From assembly GCA_039908525.1 (NCBI GenBank), contig JAMOAY010000018.1, positions 1 through 64,000 on the forward strand: a stretch of 64,000 nt of DNA. The letters are read 5' to 3'. The notes under the pieces are model-generated. The model was given only the letters and a program-made list of their open reading frames with translations. It was not told the DNA's origin and did not search any database. Both the position numbers and the translations under genes were made by a program. Origin of the DNA: Magnetaquicoccus sp039908525. GTDB taxonomy: Bacteria > Pseudomonadota > Magnetococcia > Magnetococcales > Magnetaquicoccaceae. This document shows positions 26,383 through 35,695 of this stretch, in pieces. The stretch's first letter is position 1, and each line of letters begins with the position of its first letter.

Positions 26383-27864
26383 CTAGATTTCCAATGGCAG
26401 CTTGGGATTGGGCTGATCGGCCCGCCCGGACGGGTTGGTGAATTGATCGTTCAGATTCTGCACGTACAGGTCGGAATTTTTCAGAACCCGTTGCAACTTC
26501 ATCTGTGCCCACCGCCCCCACCCCACCGGCTGGGTGTGGAAAACGGAATAGAGTGGACCGGTGTTGTGGGCCAACCCTTTCTTGACATACTCCTGCAGAT
26601 CCGGCTGCCTGATCGTCTGGGAAATGCCCCGGCCCAACCATTTGGCAACCAGCTTGCGAATCAGAAGATGCACCGACAACAGACCCACCACGGCGCCACC
26701 CGCCAACAGGTCCACCAGCACCGACTGCCATGTGGTGCCCACCGTCCACAATCCCATCTCCAACCACGCCCCCAGAGGCGGTTCGTAGCGCAGGATCAGG
26801 GTGAGCACGGCCAGGGCCAGGGCGCCGAACACCACACCATCGGCCATCAGCACCCCCTTGCGCCAGCGGGTGAGCAGCTCCCGCAGGCGGGGGACACACT
26901 CGTTCTGCATGATCTTCGCGGTATACTCCAGAACCCCGATGATGCGATAGGCCCGCTCCACCTCCACCCGATGGATGCGTTCGTTGATCTCGTCCATGTC
27001 GGCAGCCAGCTTGGTCTCGTACCGCTGACGGAGCATCTCATCCTCGATGGGGTGGGCCGCTGCGACGTTGTAAATCTGGAAGAAATGGCCCGCCGTCAGG
27101 CCCGACTGGGCCAGGGCCCGCTGCCAGGCCGCCACCACATCCTCCAGGTTGTCCTCGCGGACCGTGCAGTCCACCTGATTGAGGATGAACATGAACTTGT
27201 TCGAATCCGAGCGGTTGATGGTGTTTTTCACCAGGTGGTCCAGGGTATCCTTCATCGCCCCCGGTTCGGGGTGGCGGGCATCGAAAAAGACCAGCACCAG
27301 ATCCGACAGATCCATGATGTGGTCGGTGATGCGCAGGGTGGCGTTGCGCTGCGCATCCGCATCAAACCCCGGCGAGTCGATGAATATCTTGCCACGCAGC
27401 CTTTCCGTGCGACAGGTTTTGAGCTGCAGGTAGGCATCGATGCGCCGTCCCTCCCCCTCGCTGACCCGTTCCAGCTCCTGGCTGATCTGATAGAACGGAA
27501 AACGGGGATCGGCATCCAGCGCCAACCCCGGCAGGGTGCGCACGCTCTCCTCCTTGCTGAAACAGATCACGGTAAACTTGTCATCCACCGCCTGATTGCC
27601 GGTGCGCTGGATCTTCTGGTCGAGAAACTGGTTGATGAAGGTCGATTTCCCGGCGGAAAAGGTTCCGAGAATGGAGATCATCGGCCACCAGGGCACCCGG
27701 GTGGCAAACGATTCACTGCGATCCAGAATGCCCATCCGGTAGGCAATGGAGTCCAGGTCCCGAAAACTCTGCACCACCTGCAGCAAGACAGGGTTCTCTT
27801 GCTTCAGATGCTTTTCAAGACCGTTCAGGCGTCTCTCGACATGGCTGCTGGGGCTGTCAAACAT
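26383..27864 (-). CDS. Dynamin-like GTPase with membrane hairpin
   Basis: 493 residues. G1 is GTFSAGKSTFIN (about 67-78), G3 is DSPGFD, and NQVD is the G4 motif; a QAVDDKFTVICF switch region lies between. This is the dynamin/EHD-type arrangement rather than that of small Ras-like GTPases. Two hydrophobic segments near residues 335-355 and 375-395 and a coiled middle follow, as in bacterial dynamin-like proteins that remodel membranes. Between the GTPase domain and the membrane part is a helical stretch. It is 128 bases upstream of the kinase gene on the same strand. Confidence 0.82.
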   Translation of the reverse strand: MFDSPSSHVERRLNGLEKHLKQENPVLLQVVQSFRDLDSIAYRMGILDRSESFATRVPWWPMISILGTFSAGKSTFINQFLDQKIQRTGNQAVDDKFTVICFSKEESVRTLPGLALDADPRFPFYQISQELERVSEGEGRRIDAYLQLKTCRTERLRGKIFIDSPGFDADAQRNATLRITDHIMDLSDLVLVFFDARHPEPGAMKDTLDHLVKNTINRSDSNKFMFILNQVDCTVREDNLEDVVAAWQRALAQSGLTAGHFFQIYNVAAAHPIEDEMLRQRYETKLAADMDEINERIHRVEVERAYRIIGVLEYTAKIMQNECVPRLRELLTRWRKGVLMADGVVFGALALAVLTLILRYEPPLGAWLEMGLWTVGTTWQSVLVDLLAGGAVVGLLSVHLLIRKLVAKWLGRGISQTIRQPDLQEYVKKGLAHNTGPLYSVFHTQPVGWGRWAQMKLQRVLKNSDLYVQNLNDQFTNPSGRADQPNPKLPLEI

Positions 27865-27893
27865 GGGGAATACTCCAAAAATTCCAGGAACAG

Positions 27894-27921
27894 TTGTACA
27901 CAGGGAGATCCATCATTTAAT
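27894..27921 (+). promoter_or_regulatory. Possible sigma-70 promoter of gltA
   Basis: TTGTAC (27894-27899) and TTTAAT (27916-27921) are 16 bases apart, about 90 bases upstream of the citrate synthase start, in an AT-richer stretch. This is pattern matching only. Confidence 0.3.
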
Positions 27922-28012
27922 ATGGAGCCACGTTCCGCTGCGGCACGAAGCCACCGGGCCCAGCGTGCCGCTCCCCTCCACTCCTTTTTAGACCAAAAAG
28001 CGGGGTAAATCC

Positions 28013-29335
28013 ATGGCCGAAGATACAGTAACCGTTTGCGACAACCGCACAGGAAAAACGATCCAGCTGCCCATCATCCGCGGGACCGAAGGGGTTCCGG
28101 TGGTGGACATATCGAAGTTCTACAAAGAATTCGGCATGTTCACTCTGGATCCTGGCTTCCGTTCCACGGCCGCATGCGAGAGCAAGATCACCTTCACCGA
28201 CGGCGACGAGGGGATCCTGCTGTACCGAGGATACCCCATTGACCAGTTGGCGCGCCAGAGCAGTTTTCTGGAGGTCTGTTACCTTCTGCAGTATGGAGAG
28301 TTGCCCACCCTGACCCAGTTCTCGGAGTTTAAGACCATCATCACCCATCACACCATGGTACATGAGCAGCTGCTCAATTTTTACCATGGCTACCGGCGTG
28401 ATGCCCACCCCATGGCCATCATGGTGGGGGTGGTTGGGGCCCTGTCGGCCTTTTTCCATGACTCGTTGGATGTCTTCAATCCCCGGCACCGGGAGATCTC
28501 CGCGCATCGCCTGATCGCCAAGATCCCCACCATTGCCGCAGCCTCCTACAAGTACGCCATCGGCCAGCCCTTTGTCTATCCGGACAACAGTCGGGGCTTC
28601 ACGGAAAATTTCATGAACATGCTTTTCAGCGTGCCCTGCGAGAAGTTGCACATCTCTCCCGTGCTGGTGCGGGCCATGGATCAGATCCTGATCCTCCATG
28701 CCGACCATGAGCAGAACGCCTCCACCTCCACGGTGCGCCTGGCGGGCTCCTCCGAGGCCAATCCGTTTGCGGCGACCTCGGCCGGCATCAGCGCCCTCTG
28801 GGGTCCGGCCCACGGCGGCGCCAACGAAGCGGTCCTGAAAATGTTGAACGAGATCGGTACCGTGGATCGGGTGGATGCCTTCATCAAACGCGCCAAGGAT
28901 CCCGATGATCCGTTCCGCCTGATGGGTTTCGGCCATCGGGTGTACAAAAACTACGACCCCCGCGCCCGCATTCTGAAAGAGACCGCCCATGGCGTGCTGG
29001 AAGAGTTGGGACGGGCGGACGATCCCCTCTTCCGCCTCTCCCTGGAACTGGAGCGCATCGCCCAGGAAGACGAGTATTTCATCAAGAGAAAGCTCTACCC
29101 CAATGTCGATTTCTATTCCGGCATCATCCTGTCGGCCATCGGCATCCCCACCAACATGTTCACCGTCATTTTCGCCGTCGCCCGCACGGTGGGCTGGATC
29201 ACCCAATGGATGGAGATGATGAGCGAAGGGCCCACGATCAGTCGGCCCCGGCAGCTGTATACCGGCTATCCCCATCGGGACTATGTGTCGATCGAAGGCC
29301 GTTGGGTGCAGGATGTGGGTAAAAAACATGGTTGA
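28013..29335 (+). CDS. gltA: Citrate synthase
   Basis: 440 residues, the length of the hexameric Gram-negative type. It condenses oxaloacetate and acetyl-CoA to citrate. N-terminal TVTVCDNRTGKTIQLPII and the strand GILLYRGYPIDQLA are followed by active-site regions LHADHEQNASTSTVRL (His), GPAHGGANEAVLKML (His) and FGHRVYKNYDPRA, and the late DFYSGIIL carries the catalytic Asp. The ATG follows only a weak ribosome site. It stands apart from metX by repeat D. It may be linked in metabolism to the oxaloacetate decarboxylase genes downstream. Confidence 0.96.
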   Translation: MAEDTVTVCDNRTGKTIQLPIIRGTEGVPVVDISKFYKEFGMFTLDPGFRSTAACESKITFTDGDEGILLYRGYPIDQLARQSSFLEVCYLLQYGELPTLTQFSEFKTIITHHTMVHEQLLNFYHGYRRDAHPMAIMVGVVGALSAFFHDSLDVFNPRHREISAHRLIAKIPTIAAASYKYAIGQPFVYPDNSRGFTENFMNMLFSVPCEKLHISPVLVRAMDQILILHADHEQNASTSTVRLAGSSEANPFAATSAGISALWGPAHGGANEAVLKMLNEIGTVDRVDAFIKRAKDPDDPFRLMGFGHRVYKNYDPRARILKETAHGVLEELGRADDPLFRLSLELERIAQEDEYFIKRKLYPNVDFYSGIILSAIGIPTNMFTVIFAVARTVGWITQWMEMMSEGPTISRPRQLYTGYPHRDYVSIEGRWVQDVGKKHG

Positions 29336-29410
29336 TGTCCGGTTGCACCGGGGGCTCTGAGGGGTGGGGTGGGGTTGGGGGCAGAGCATCCGAGGCCCCA
29401 AACAAAATAT

Positions 29411-29485
29411 ACGGGGCTCCGCCCCGGGCCCCGCCAGAGGGCTTTGCCCCTGGGCCCCACCAGGGGGATAATCCCCCTGGACCCA
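29411..29485. repeat. GC-rich multi-hairpin intergenic repeat, copy D
   Basis: Stems GGGGCTCCGCCCC, an AGGGGC/GAGGGC arm with TTTG loop, and AGGGGGATAATCCCCCT lie between gltA and metX, both on the plus strand. The left end present in copies B, C and E (GATCATCGTTT) is missing, so this copy is shortened. It may end gltA transcription. Confidence 0.83.
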
Positions 29486-29518
29486 TAACAGTCAAAAGCA
29501 GAGTGCGGGGTTGATACG

Positions 29519-30733
29519 ATGGAGACGCCAACCGGCCCCTCCCTCCAGTCGGTGGGGGTGGTCAAAACCGAGTTCGTGGAACTGTTCAATGCGCAGGAGC
29601 GGCTCCGGCTGGACTGTGGCACCAGCCTGGGGCCGGTGCGGGTCGCCTACGAGACCTACGGCCGGCTCAACGCGGAGGCCTCCAACGCGGTTCTGCTCTG
29701 CCATGCCCTCTCCGGCAACGCCCACGCCGCCGGCCGGCACGATCCCACCGATCCCAAAACAACCGGCTGGTGGGATCTTTATGTGGGACCCGGAAAACCC
29801 TTCGACACCGACCGTTTTTTTGTCATCTGCAGCAACAATCTCGGCGGCTGTGACGGCACCACGGGTCCCTCCAGCATCGACCCTGCCACCGAACGGCCCT
29901 ATGGGTTGACCTTTCCCATGATCACCATCGGTGACATGGCGCGCCTGCAAAAGGCCCTGGTGGACCATCTGGGCATACGCCGTCTGATGGCCGTGGCGGG
30001 CGGCTCCATGGGCGGCATGATCGCCCTGCAGTGGGCCATGGATTTCCCGGACAGCCTGGATGCCGCCATCGTCATCGCCTCCACCCCCCGCCTGTCGGCG
30101 CAAAACATCGCCTTCAACGCCGTGGCCCGTCAGGCCATCATGGTCGATCCCCATTTCAATGGCGGCAACTACTACGACAAGGAGCGCCCCCGCAAGGGGT
30201 TGGCCCTGGCCCGCATGATGGCCCACATCACCTACCTCTCCGAAAAAGGGCTGCACGACAAATTCGGCCGCCGTCTCCAGGACCGGGACAAACTCTCCTT
30301 CGGTTTTGAAACCGATTTTGCCATCGAAAGCTATCTCCACTACCAGGGCTCCTCCTTCGTCAAAAAATTTGACGCCAACACCTACCTGTACATTACCAAG
30401 GCAATGGATTATTTTGACCCGTTCCCCGACCCCCGGATCACGGCGGAACGGTTGGCGCCGGTCAGCGCAAAAATATTGATCCTGTGCTTCGATACCGATT
30501 GGCGGTTTGACACCTCTCGCTCCAAGGAGCTGGTCAAGATCCTCAACTGGCACGCCAAGAACGTGACTTTTGAGGAGTTTCCCTCTCCCCATGGCCATGA
30601 CGCCTTTCTGCTGTATCAGCCGTTGTACCAGCAGTCCCTGGCCTCTTTTCTCAACCGCCTGTACCTGGAGCGCACGCATGCCGCCACAACGGAGCCGGTG
30701 GAAGTGGATGAAGGGGTAAACGATATTGTCTAG
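29519..30733 (+). CDS. metX: Homoserine O-acyltransferase
   Basis: 404 residues, alpha/beta-hydrolase fold. RVAYETYGRLNAEASNAVLLCHALSG opens the core, the nucleophile elbow is GGSMGGMIALQWA, and the catalytic Asp and His come from FDTDWRFD and SPHGHDAFL. It acylates homoserine as the first step of methionine synthesis. Whether the donor is acetyl- or succinyl-CoA cannot be told safely from motifs. The ATG follows a 33-base gap after repeat D, and the stop overlaps metW by 8 bases. Confidence 0.92.
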   Translation: METPTGPSLQSVGVVKTEFVELFNAQERLRLDCGTSLGPVRVAYETYGRLNAEASNAVLLCHALSGNAHAAGRHDPTDPKTTGWWDLYVGPGKPFDTDRFFVICSNNLGGCDGTTGPSSIDPATERPYGLTFPMITIGDMARLQKALVDHLGIRRLMAVAGGSMGGMIALQWAMDFPDSLDAAIVIASTPRLSAQNIAFNAVARQAIMVDPHFNGGNYYDKERPRKGLALARMMAHITYLSEKGLHDKFGRRLQDRDKLSFGFETDFAIESYLHYQGSSFVKKFDANTYLYITKAMDYFDPFPDPRITAERLAPVSAKILILCFDTDWRFDTSRSKELVKILNWHAKNVTFEEFPSPHGHDAFLLYQPLYQQSLASFLNRLYLERTHAATTEPVEVDEGVNDIV

Positions 30734-31367
30734 GTTGCGCATCGATCAGGCGGTCATCGCCAAACTGGTGAATGAAAAATCCCGCGTCCTGGATCTGGGC
30801 TGCGGCGACGGGCTGTTGCTGGAATATCTGTTTCAGCACAAACAGGTGAAGGGGTTTGGCGTCGAGATCTCCCACGAAGGGGTGCATGCCTGTATCGCCC
30901 GTGGCCTGCCGGTTTACCACGGGGATATCGATCAGGGGCTGTCGGACCATCAGGATGACTCGTTCGACTATGTGATCCTCTCCCTCACCCTGCAGGCCGT
31001 GCGGCGCCCGGAGTTTGTCCTGCGGGAGATGTTGCGGGTGGGCAAACGGGGCATCGTCTCTTTTCCCAACTTCGGCCATTGGCGGATTCGCACCCGTCTG
31101 GCCTTCAGTGGCCGGATGCCGCGCACCCGCCTGTTGCCCGACACCTGGTACGACACCCCCAACACCCATCTGTGTACCATCCTGGATTTCCAGGATCTGT
31201 GCAACAAGATGGAGATTCGCATCGTGCGCCAGATTCCTCTGGCGGTGGGGGGTGGAGCGCCCAAAGGGCTGATCAGCAGCGGCGTGGCCCAGTGGCTGCT
31301 GCCCTTCTCGGCCGCCAACCTTCTGGCGCCCGTCGCCGTATTTCTTTTGGAAAGGGGAGAGGCATGA
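30726..31367 (+). CDS. metW: MetW methionine biosynthesis protein
   Basis: 213 residues with class I methyltransferase motifs: VLDLGCGDGLLLEYL, GVEIS and YVILSLTLQAVRRPEFVL, then GIVSFPNFGHWRIR and PDTWYDTPNTHLCTI, which are characteristic of MetW. MetW often follows metX and is required with it for homoserine acylation in several proteobacteria. The start is a TTG at 30726, inside the end of metX; AAGGGG lies 8 bases before it and no ATG fits the family start. Confidence 0.9.
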   Translation: MSRLRIDQAVIAKLVNEKSRVLDLGCGDGLLLEYLFQHKQVKGFGVEISHEGVHACIARGLPVYHGDIDQGLSDHQDDSFDYVILSLTLQAVRRPEFVLREMLRVGKRGIVSFPNFGHWRIRTRLAFSGRMPRTRLLPDTWYDTPNTHLCTILDFQDLCNKMEIRIVRQIPLAVGGGAPKGLISSGVAQWLLPFSAANLLAPVAVFLLERGEA

Positions 31368-31891
31368 CCATCGCGATAGAACCGCTCATCACCGAACAAC
31401 AGATCCGCGACCGGGTGGTGGCCCTGGCCGGCGAGATTGCCCCGCAGCTGCAGCCGGGCACCGTGGTGGTGGCCCTGTTGAAAGGGGCCTTTGTCTTTGC
31501 CGCCGATCTGTTGCGGGAGCTGGCGCGCCATCATCTGGAGATCAACCTGGATTTCATGGTCCTCTCCTCCTACGGCAGCGACACCCGCAGCAGCGGTCGG
31601 GTGCTGATCAATCTGGATTGCCAGAAACTGGTGGACAACCGGGATGTCCTGCTGCTGGATGACATCCTGGACAGCGGCAATACCCTCACCTTCGCCGCCA
31701 ACCATATGCGTTTCAAGGGGGCCGTCAAGATCACCACCTGTGTTCTGCTCGACAAACCCTCGCGCCGGCAGACCCCGTTCCAGGCCGATTTTGTCGGCTT
31801 CACCATCCCCGATCTGTTTGTGGTGGGGTATGGGATCGACCATGCCGAGCGGTTTCGCGAATTGCCCTACATCGGCCACTTGAAAGAGTAG
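31364..31891 (+). CDS. hpt: Hypoxanthine phosphoribosyltransferase
   Basis: 175 residues. VVALLKGAFVFAADLLREL is the family N-terminal loop, VLLLDDILDSGNTL is the PRPP-binding motif with its acidic pair, and DFVGFTIPDLFVVGYGIDHAERFRELPYIGHL is the C-terminal lid in pieces. It salvages hypoxanthine (and guanine) to nucleotides. The ATG at 31364 overlaps the metW stop (ATGA). It is an unusual partner of met genes. Confidence 0.93.
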   Translation: MTIAIEPLITEQQIRDRVVALAGEIAPQLQPGTVVVALLKGAFVFAADLLRELARHHLEINLDFMVLSSYGSDTRSSGRVLINLDCQKLVDNRDVLLLDDILDSGNTLTFAANHMRFKGAVKITTCVLLDKPSRRQTPFQADFVGFTIPDLFVVGYGIDHAERFRELPYIGHLKE

Positions 31892-31899
31892 CGCCCGCC

Positions 31900-32577
31900 A
31901 TGTCTTTTACCGTGCGAGCCGTTCTCTTCGACCTGGATGGCACCCTGGTGGACTCGGCGCCCGATCTGTGCCAGGCCATGAATCATGTTCTGGCCCTGCG
32001 GGGCTATCCCCTGTTGGCCCTGGAACAGGTGCGCCATCTGGTGGGTCATGGCGCACGCACCTTGCTGGCGCGGGGTTTCTGGGGCGAAGAGGCCACGCCA
32101 CCGCCGGCAGATCCCTGGTTCGAAGAGGGGGTGGTGGCCTTTCTGGACTACTACCGGGTTCATCTGGCCGACCACACCCTCCCCTATCCCGGCGCCGTGC
32201 AGGCTCTGCAACAGCTGCAACAGCAGGGTCTGCCCCTGGGGGTGGTCACCAACAAGCCGGAAGAGCTGGCGCTGCGCCTGCTGGAACAGCTGGATCTGCG
32301 CACCTGTTTCGTTCAGGTGGTGGGGGGAGATACCCTGCCGCAACGAAAACCGGCGCCGGAGCCCCTGTGGCACCTCCTGGAACCGTTGCAGATACCGCCC
32401 CATCAGGCGCTGATGGTGGGCGACTCCGCCACCGATCTGGAAGCGGCCCGGGCGGCCGGTTGCCCGGTGGTGCTGATGCGCCACGGTTACAATCGGGGCG
32501 TGGCCGTCGAGCAGTTGCACCCCGACGGGGTGCTGGACCATTTTGAACAACTGTCCCATTGGATACGGACCGCTTGA
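31900..32577 (+). CDS. gph: Phosphoglycolate phosphatase (HAD superfamily)
   Basis: 225 residues. HAD motifs are LFDLDGTLVDS (catalytic DxD), VVTNKP (Thr), the lysine in RKPAPEPL, and MVGDSATDLEAARAAG. The cap between motifs I and II is helical, as in Gph. It hydrolyses 2-phosphoglycolate formed in DNA repair or oxygenase reactions. Eight bases separate it from hpt, so they are co-transcribed. Other small HAD phosphatases cannot be excluded. Confidence 0.88.
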   Translation: MSFTVRAVLFDLDGTLVDSAPDLCQAMNHVLALRGYPLLALEQVRHLVGHGARTLLARGFWGEEATPPPADPWFEEGVVAFLDYYRVHLADHTLPYPGAVQALQQLQQQGLPLGVVTNKPEELALRLLEQLDLRTCFVQVVGGDTLPQRKPAPEPLWHLLEPLQIPPHQALMVGDSATDLEAARAAGCPVVLMRHGYNRGVAVEQLHPDGVLDHFEQLSHWIRTA

Positions 32578-32607
32578 CCTGGACCGGACAAGAAAAGAGG
32601 AAACACC

Positions 32608-33486
32608 ATGACACCATTGAAGCTGGGTATTCCCAAAGGCAGCCTGGAACAGGCGACCGTGGCGCTGTTTGCACAGGCGGGTTGGCACATCACCCCCTTC
32701 TCCCGCAACTATTTCCCGGCGGTCGACGACCCGGAGCTGGCCTGTTCCCTGGTGCGCCCGCAGGAGATGGCCGTCTACGTGGCAGACGGCACCCTGGACC
32801 TGGGTCTGACCGGCCTGGATTGGATCGTGGAGCGCAACTGCGCGGAGAAGGTGGTCAACATCGCCACCCTGGACTACTCCAAAAGCTCCAACCAGCCCTG
32901 TCGCTGGGTGCTGGTGGTGCGCAAGGACTCCCCGGTCAACCGTCTGGCGGATCTGCAGGGCAAGCGGATCGCCACCGAACTGGAGCAGGTTACCCGCAAC
33001 TATCTGAAAAAGAACAATGTCCAGGCAGAGGTCATCTTCTCCTGGGGGGCCACCGAGGCCAAGGCGGTGGAAGGGTTGGTGGACGCGGTGGTGGAGATCA
33101 CCGAAACCGGCTCCACCATCCATGCCCATGGCCTGCGCATCGTCGAAGAGGTGATGCAGACCAGTACCTGCCTGATCGCCAGCCCGGCTGCCTGGAACGA
33201 CCCCTGGAAGAAAACCAAGATCGAGCAGATCTCCCTGCTGCTCTCGGCCGCTCTGGCGGCCCGGCACAAGGTGGTTCTGAAGATGAACATCCCGGCCGCA
33301 CGGTTGACGGAAGTGGTCCATTTCCTGCCCAGTCTGCAGTCCCCCACGGTCAACCCGTTGACCGACCCGGCCTGGCTGGCCGTGGAGTCGGTGGTCGATC
33401 GTCACCAGGTCAGAGACCTCATCCCGCGACTAAAAGCGGCCGGGGCGGTGGGCATCCTGGAATATGATCTGAAAAAAGTGGTATGA
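32608..33486 (+). CDS. hisG: ATP phosphoribosyltransferase, long form
   Basis: 292 residues, the size of the self-sufficient long form with a C-terminal regulatory (ACT-like) domain, so hisZ is not needed. LKLGIPKGSLEQATVALFAQAG, LGLTGLDWIVERN, VEGLVDAVVEITETGSTI and the tail KVVLKMNIPAARL with HQVRDLIPRLKAAGAVGILEY match the family. It starts histidine synthesis from ATP and PRPP and is normally inhibited by histidine. The ATG has a GAGGAAAC site. Confidence 0.95.
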   Translation: MTPLKLGIPKGSLEQATVALFAQAGWHITPFSRNYFPAVDDPELACSLVRPQEMAVYVADGTLDLGLTGLDWIVERNCAEKVVNIATLDYSKSSNQPCRWVLVVRKDSPVNRLADLQGKRIATELEQVTRNYLKKNNVQAEVIFSWGATEAKAVEGLVDAVVEITETGSTIHAHGLRIVEEVMQTSTCLIASPAAWNDPWKKTKIEQISLLLSAALAARHKVVLKMNIPAARLTEVVHFLPSLQSPTVNPLTDPAWLAVESVVDRHQVRDLIPRLKAAGAVGILEYDLKKVV

Positions 33487-33576
33487 TGGCGGCCACGACT
33501 GGAGAAGGAGGATCCGCACTCTGGCCGCTCCTCTCTTCCCCGCCCTCTCCTCGTGATACACAAGGGATCCGCCGGG

Positions 33577-33786
33577 ATGTTTGATCTGCCCTTCATGGCC
33601 ATGGGTCTGCTCTTCGCCTACACGACCCTGCTGCATGTGCTCGTCGGGCAGGCATCCGGTTTTTACAGTCAGGAAGATCCGCCCCCGACCTCCACGCCGA
33701 CGGTGGATCTGGAACAGGAGCGGGTGGCCGCCATCACGGTGGCCGTCCATGCCTATCGCTCCGTCAGGGCGGACCGTCATCCATGA
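33577..33786 (+). CDS. oadG: Oxaloacetate decarboxylase gamma-type small subunit
   Basis: 69 residues from MFDLPFMAMGLLFAYTTLL, a single membrane segment followed by a polar, proline-rich linker and the end ERVAAITVAVHAYRSVR, which is the conserved OadG tail. OadG anchors the biotin-carrying alpha subunit to the membrane pump. I place the start at 33577 rather than the upstream in-frame codon at 33553 because the family begins just before the membrane helix. It opens the oadGAB group; the alpha gene follows after 53 bases. Confidence 0.83.
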   Translation: MFDLPFMAMGLLFAYTTLLHVLVGQASGFYSQEDPPPTSTPTVDLEQERVAAITVAVHAYRSVRADRHP

Positions 33787-33839
33787 ACATACAGGGCAAG
33801 AGGGGGGTCCTGTTCACCTTGCACGAGAAGCGTTGAGCC

Positions 33840-35681
33840 ATGCTTAAAAAACCACTTGGAATCACGGAGTTGGTCCTAAGGGACGCGCACCAGTCCCTGT
33901 TGGCAACCCGCATGCGGGTCGACGACATGCTGCCCATCGCGGCCCAGTTGGACCAGATCGGCTACTGGTCCCTGGAGATGTGGGGAGGGGCCACCTTCGA
34001 TGCCTGCATCCGCTTTCTGGGGGAGGATCCCTGGCAACGGTTGCGACTGCTCAAGGCGGCCATGCCCAAGACCCCCATGCAGATGCTCTTCCGCGGTCAG
34101 AACATCCTGGGCTATCGCCATTATGCCGATGATGTGGTGGAAAAATTTGTCGAGCGTGCCGCCGTCAATGGCATTGATGTGTTTCGCATCTTTGACGCGA
34201 TGAACGATGTGCGCAACCTGCAAACGGCCATCCGGGCCACCCTGAAGGTGGGCAAGCATGCCCAGGGAACCCTCGCCTACACCCTCAGCCCGGTGCACAA
34301 TGTGGAGTACTGGTTGAACATGGGCATCCGCCTGGAGGAGATGGGCTGCCATTCGATCTGCATCAAGGATATGTCGGGCCTGTTGACACCCCATGCCGCC
34401 TATGAACTGGTGGCACGTCTGAAAGAGCGTCTCTCCCTGCCCATTGCCCTCCATTGTCACGCCACCACCGGCATCTCCACGGCCTCCATCCTCAAGGCGG
34501 TGGAGGCGGGTCTGGACATGGCGGACACCTCCATCTCCTCCATGAGCATGGCCACCTGCCACTCCGCCACCGAATCGGTGGTGGCCATGTTGCAGAATAC
34601 CGAGTGGGATACCGGGCTTGATCTGCACCCTCTGGAGGAGATTGCCAGCTATTTTCGGGGTGTGCGCAAGAAGTACGCGGACTTTGAAGGGGGGCTCCGC
34701 GGCGTGGATGCGCGCATCCTGCTGGCCCAGGTGCCGGGGGGTATGCTCTCCAACATGGAGAGTCAGCTGAAAGAGCAGGGGGTATTCAACAAAATGGACG
34801 CCGTTCTGGCCGAGATCCCGTCGGTGCGCGAGGATCTGGGCTTCATCCCCCTGGTCACCCCGACCTCTCAGATCGTCGGCACCCAGGCGGTGCTCAACGT
34901 GGTGCTGGGGGAGCGCTACAAAACGATTGCCAAGGAGACCCAGGCCATCCTGCGCGGTGAGTATGGGGCCACGCCGGCCCCGGTCAATGCGGCCCTGCAG
35001 GCGCGGGTTCTGCAACCGGGGGAGCAACCCCTGACCGGTCGCCCGGCCGATCTGCTGCCCCCCGAACTGGAGCGGTTGACGACCGAGTTGCAGCAAAAGG
35101 CGGCGCTGCAATCGATCACGCTGCAGGAACCGGTCATCGAGGATGTGCTGACCTATGCCCTGTTCGCCCAGGTTGGGTTGAAGTTTCTGGGCAACCGTGG
35201 CAATGCGCAAGCGTTTGAACCGGTGCCGACACCACAGACTGCCCCGAGGGCCCGGGGAGCTGGCGGTCGGTCTCCTCCTCCGCCACCACCGCCGACCGCC
35301 GCGCCGGCGGCGCCCCCCCCTTCTGCCGCCGCCGGTCGGGCCACCTATCGGGTGGTTGTCAACGGCCACCCGTATGAGGTGCATGTGGAAGCGGAGGGGG
35401 GCATGGCCATCGCTCCGACTCTTGCAACAGTCGCCACCCCTTCTGCGGCGGCGCCCGCCGGGAGTCCGGCGGTTCCGGTTCCTGCCCCTCTCAGCGGAAC
35501 CATCACCAAAATCCTGGCAACACCCGATGCGACGGTACGGGCAGAGGAGGTTGTGCTGGTCCTGGAGGCCATGAAGATGGAGACGGAGATTCGCGCCCCC
35601 CAGGCCGGCCGGATCGTCTCCATTCCGGTCCAGGTGGGTGACGGCGTGCAGGCGGGCGACGTCCTGTTCCTGCTGGCCTGA
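33840..35681 (+). CDS. oadA: Oxaloacetate decarboxylase alpha subunit (biotin-dependent)
   Basis: 613 residues. The carboxyltransferase TIM barrel starts ITELVLRDAHQSLLATRM and includes EMWGGATFD, FRIFDAMNDVRNL and IALHCHATTGIST with metal ligands. A conserved domain follows, then a proline/alanine-rich linker near residues 460-500, and a biotinyl domain with VLEAMKMETEI (Lys is the biotin site) near the end. It moves the carboxyl group of oxaloacetate to biotin, for decarboxylation by OadB. A pyruvate carboxylase B subunit is the other candidate, but the OadG and OadB neighbours decide it. Confidence 0.93.
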   Translation: MLKKPLGITELVLRDAHQSLLATRMRVDDMLPIAAQLDQIGYWSLEMWGGATFDACIRFLGEDPWQRLRLLKAAMPKTPMQMLFRGQNILGYRHYADDVVEKFVERAAVNGIDVFRIFDAMNDVRNLQTAIRATLKVGKHAQGTLAYTLSPVHNVEYWLNMGIRLEEMGCHSICIKDMSGLLTPHAAYELVARLKERLSLPIALHCHATTGISTASILKAVEAGLDMADTSISSMSMATCHSATESVVAMLQNTEWDTGLDLHPLEEIASYFRGVRKKYADFEGGLRGVDARILLAQVPGGMLSNMESQLKEQGVFNKMDAVLAEIPSVREDLGFIPLVTPTSQIVGTQAVLNVVLGERYKTIAKETQAILRGEYGATPAPVNAALQARVLQPGEQPLTGRPADLLPPELERLTTELQQKAALQSITLQEPVIEDVLTYALFAQVGLKFLGNRGNAQAFEPVPTPQTAPRARGAGGRSPPPPPPPTAAPAAPPPSAAAGRATYRVVVNGHPYEVHVEAEGGMAIAPTLATVATPSAAAPAGSPAVPVPAPLSGTITKILATPDATVRAEEVVLVLEAMKMETEIRAPQAGRIVSIPVQVGDGVQAGDVLFLLA

Positions 35682-35695
35682 GGCTTGGGGCCCAT

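Noticed and set aside
23388..26441. Long open frame on the plus strand, about 1017 codons
   Set aside because: It lies antisense to the sensor kinase, is rich in Gln, His, Arg and Pro as expected for a GC-rich reverse frame, and shows no domain. The minus-strand kinase explains the region fully.
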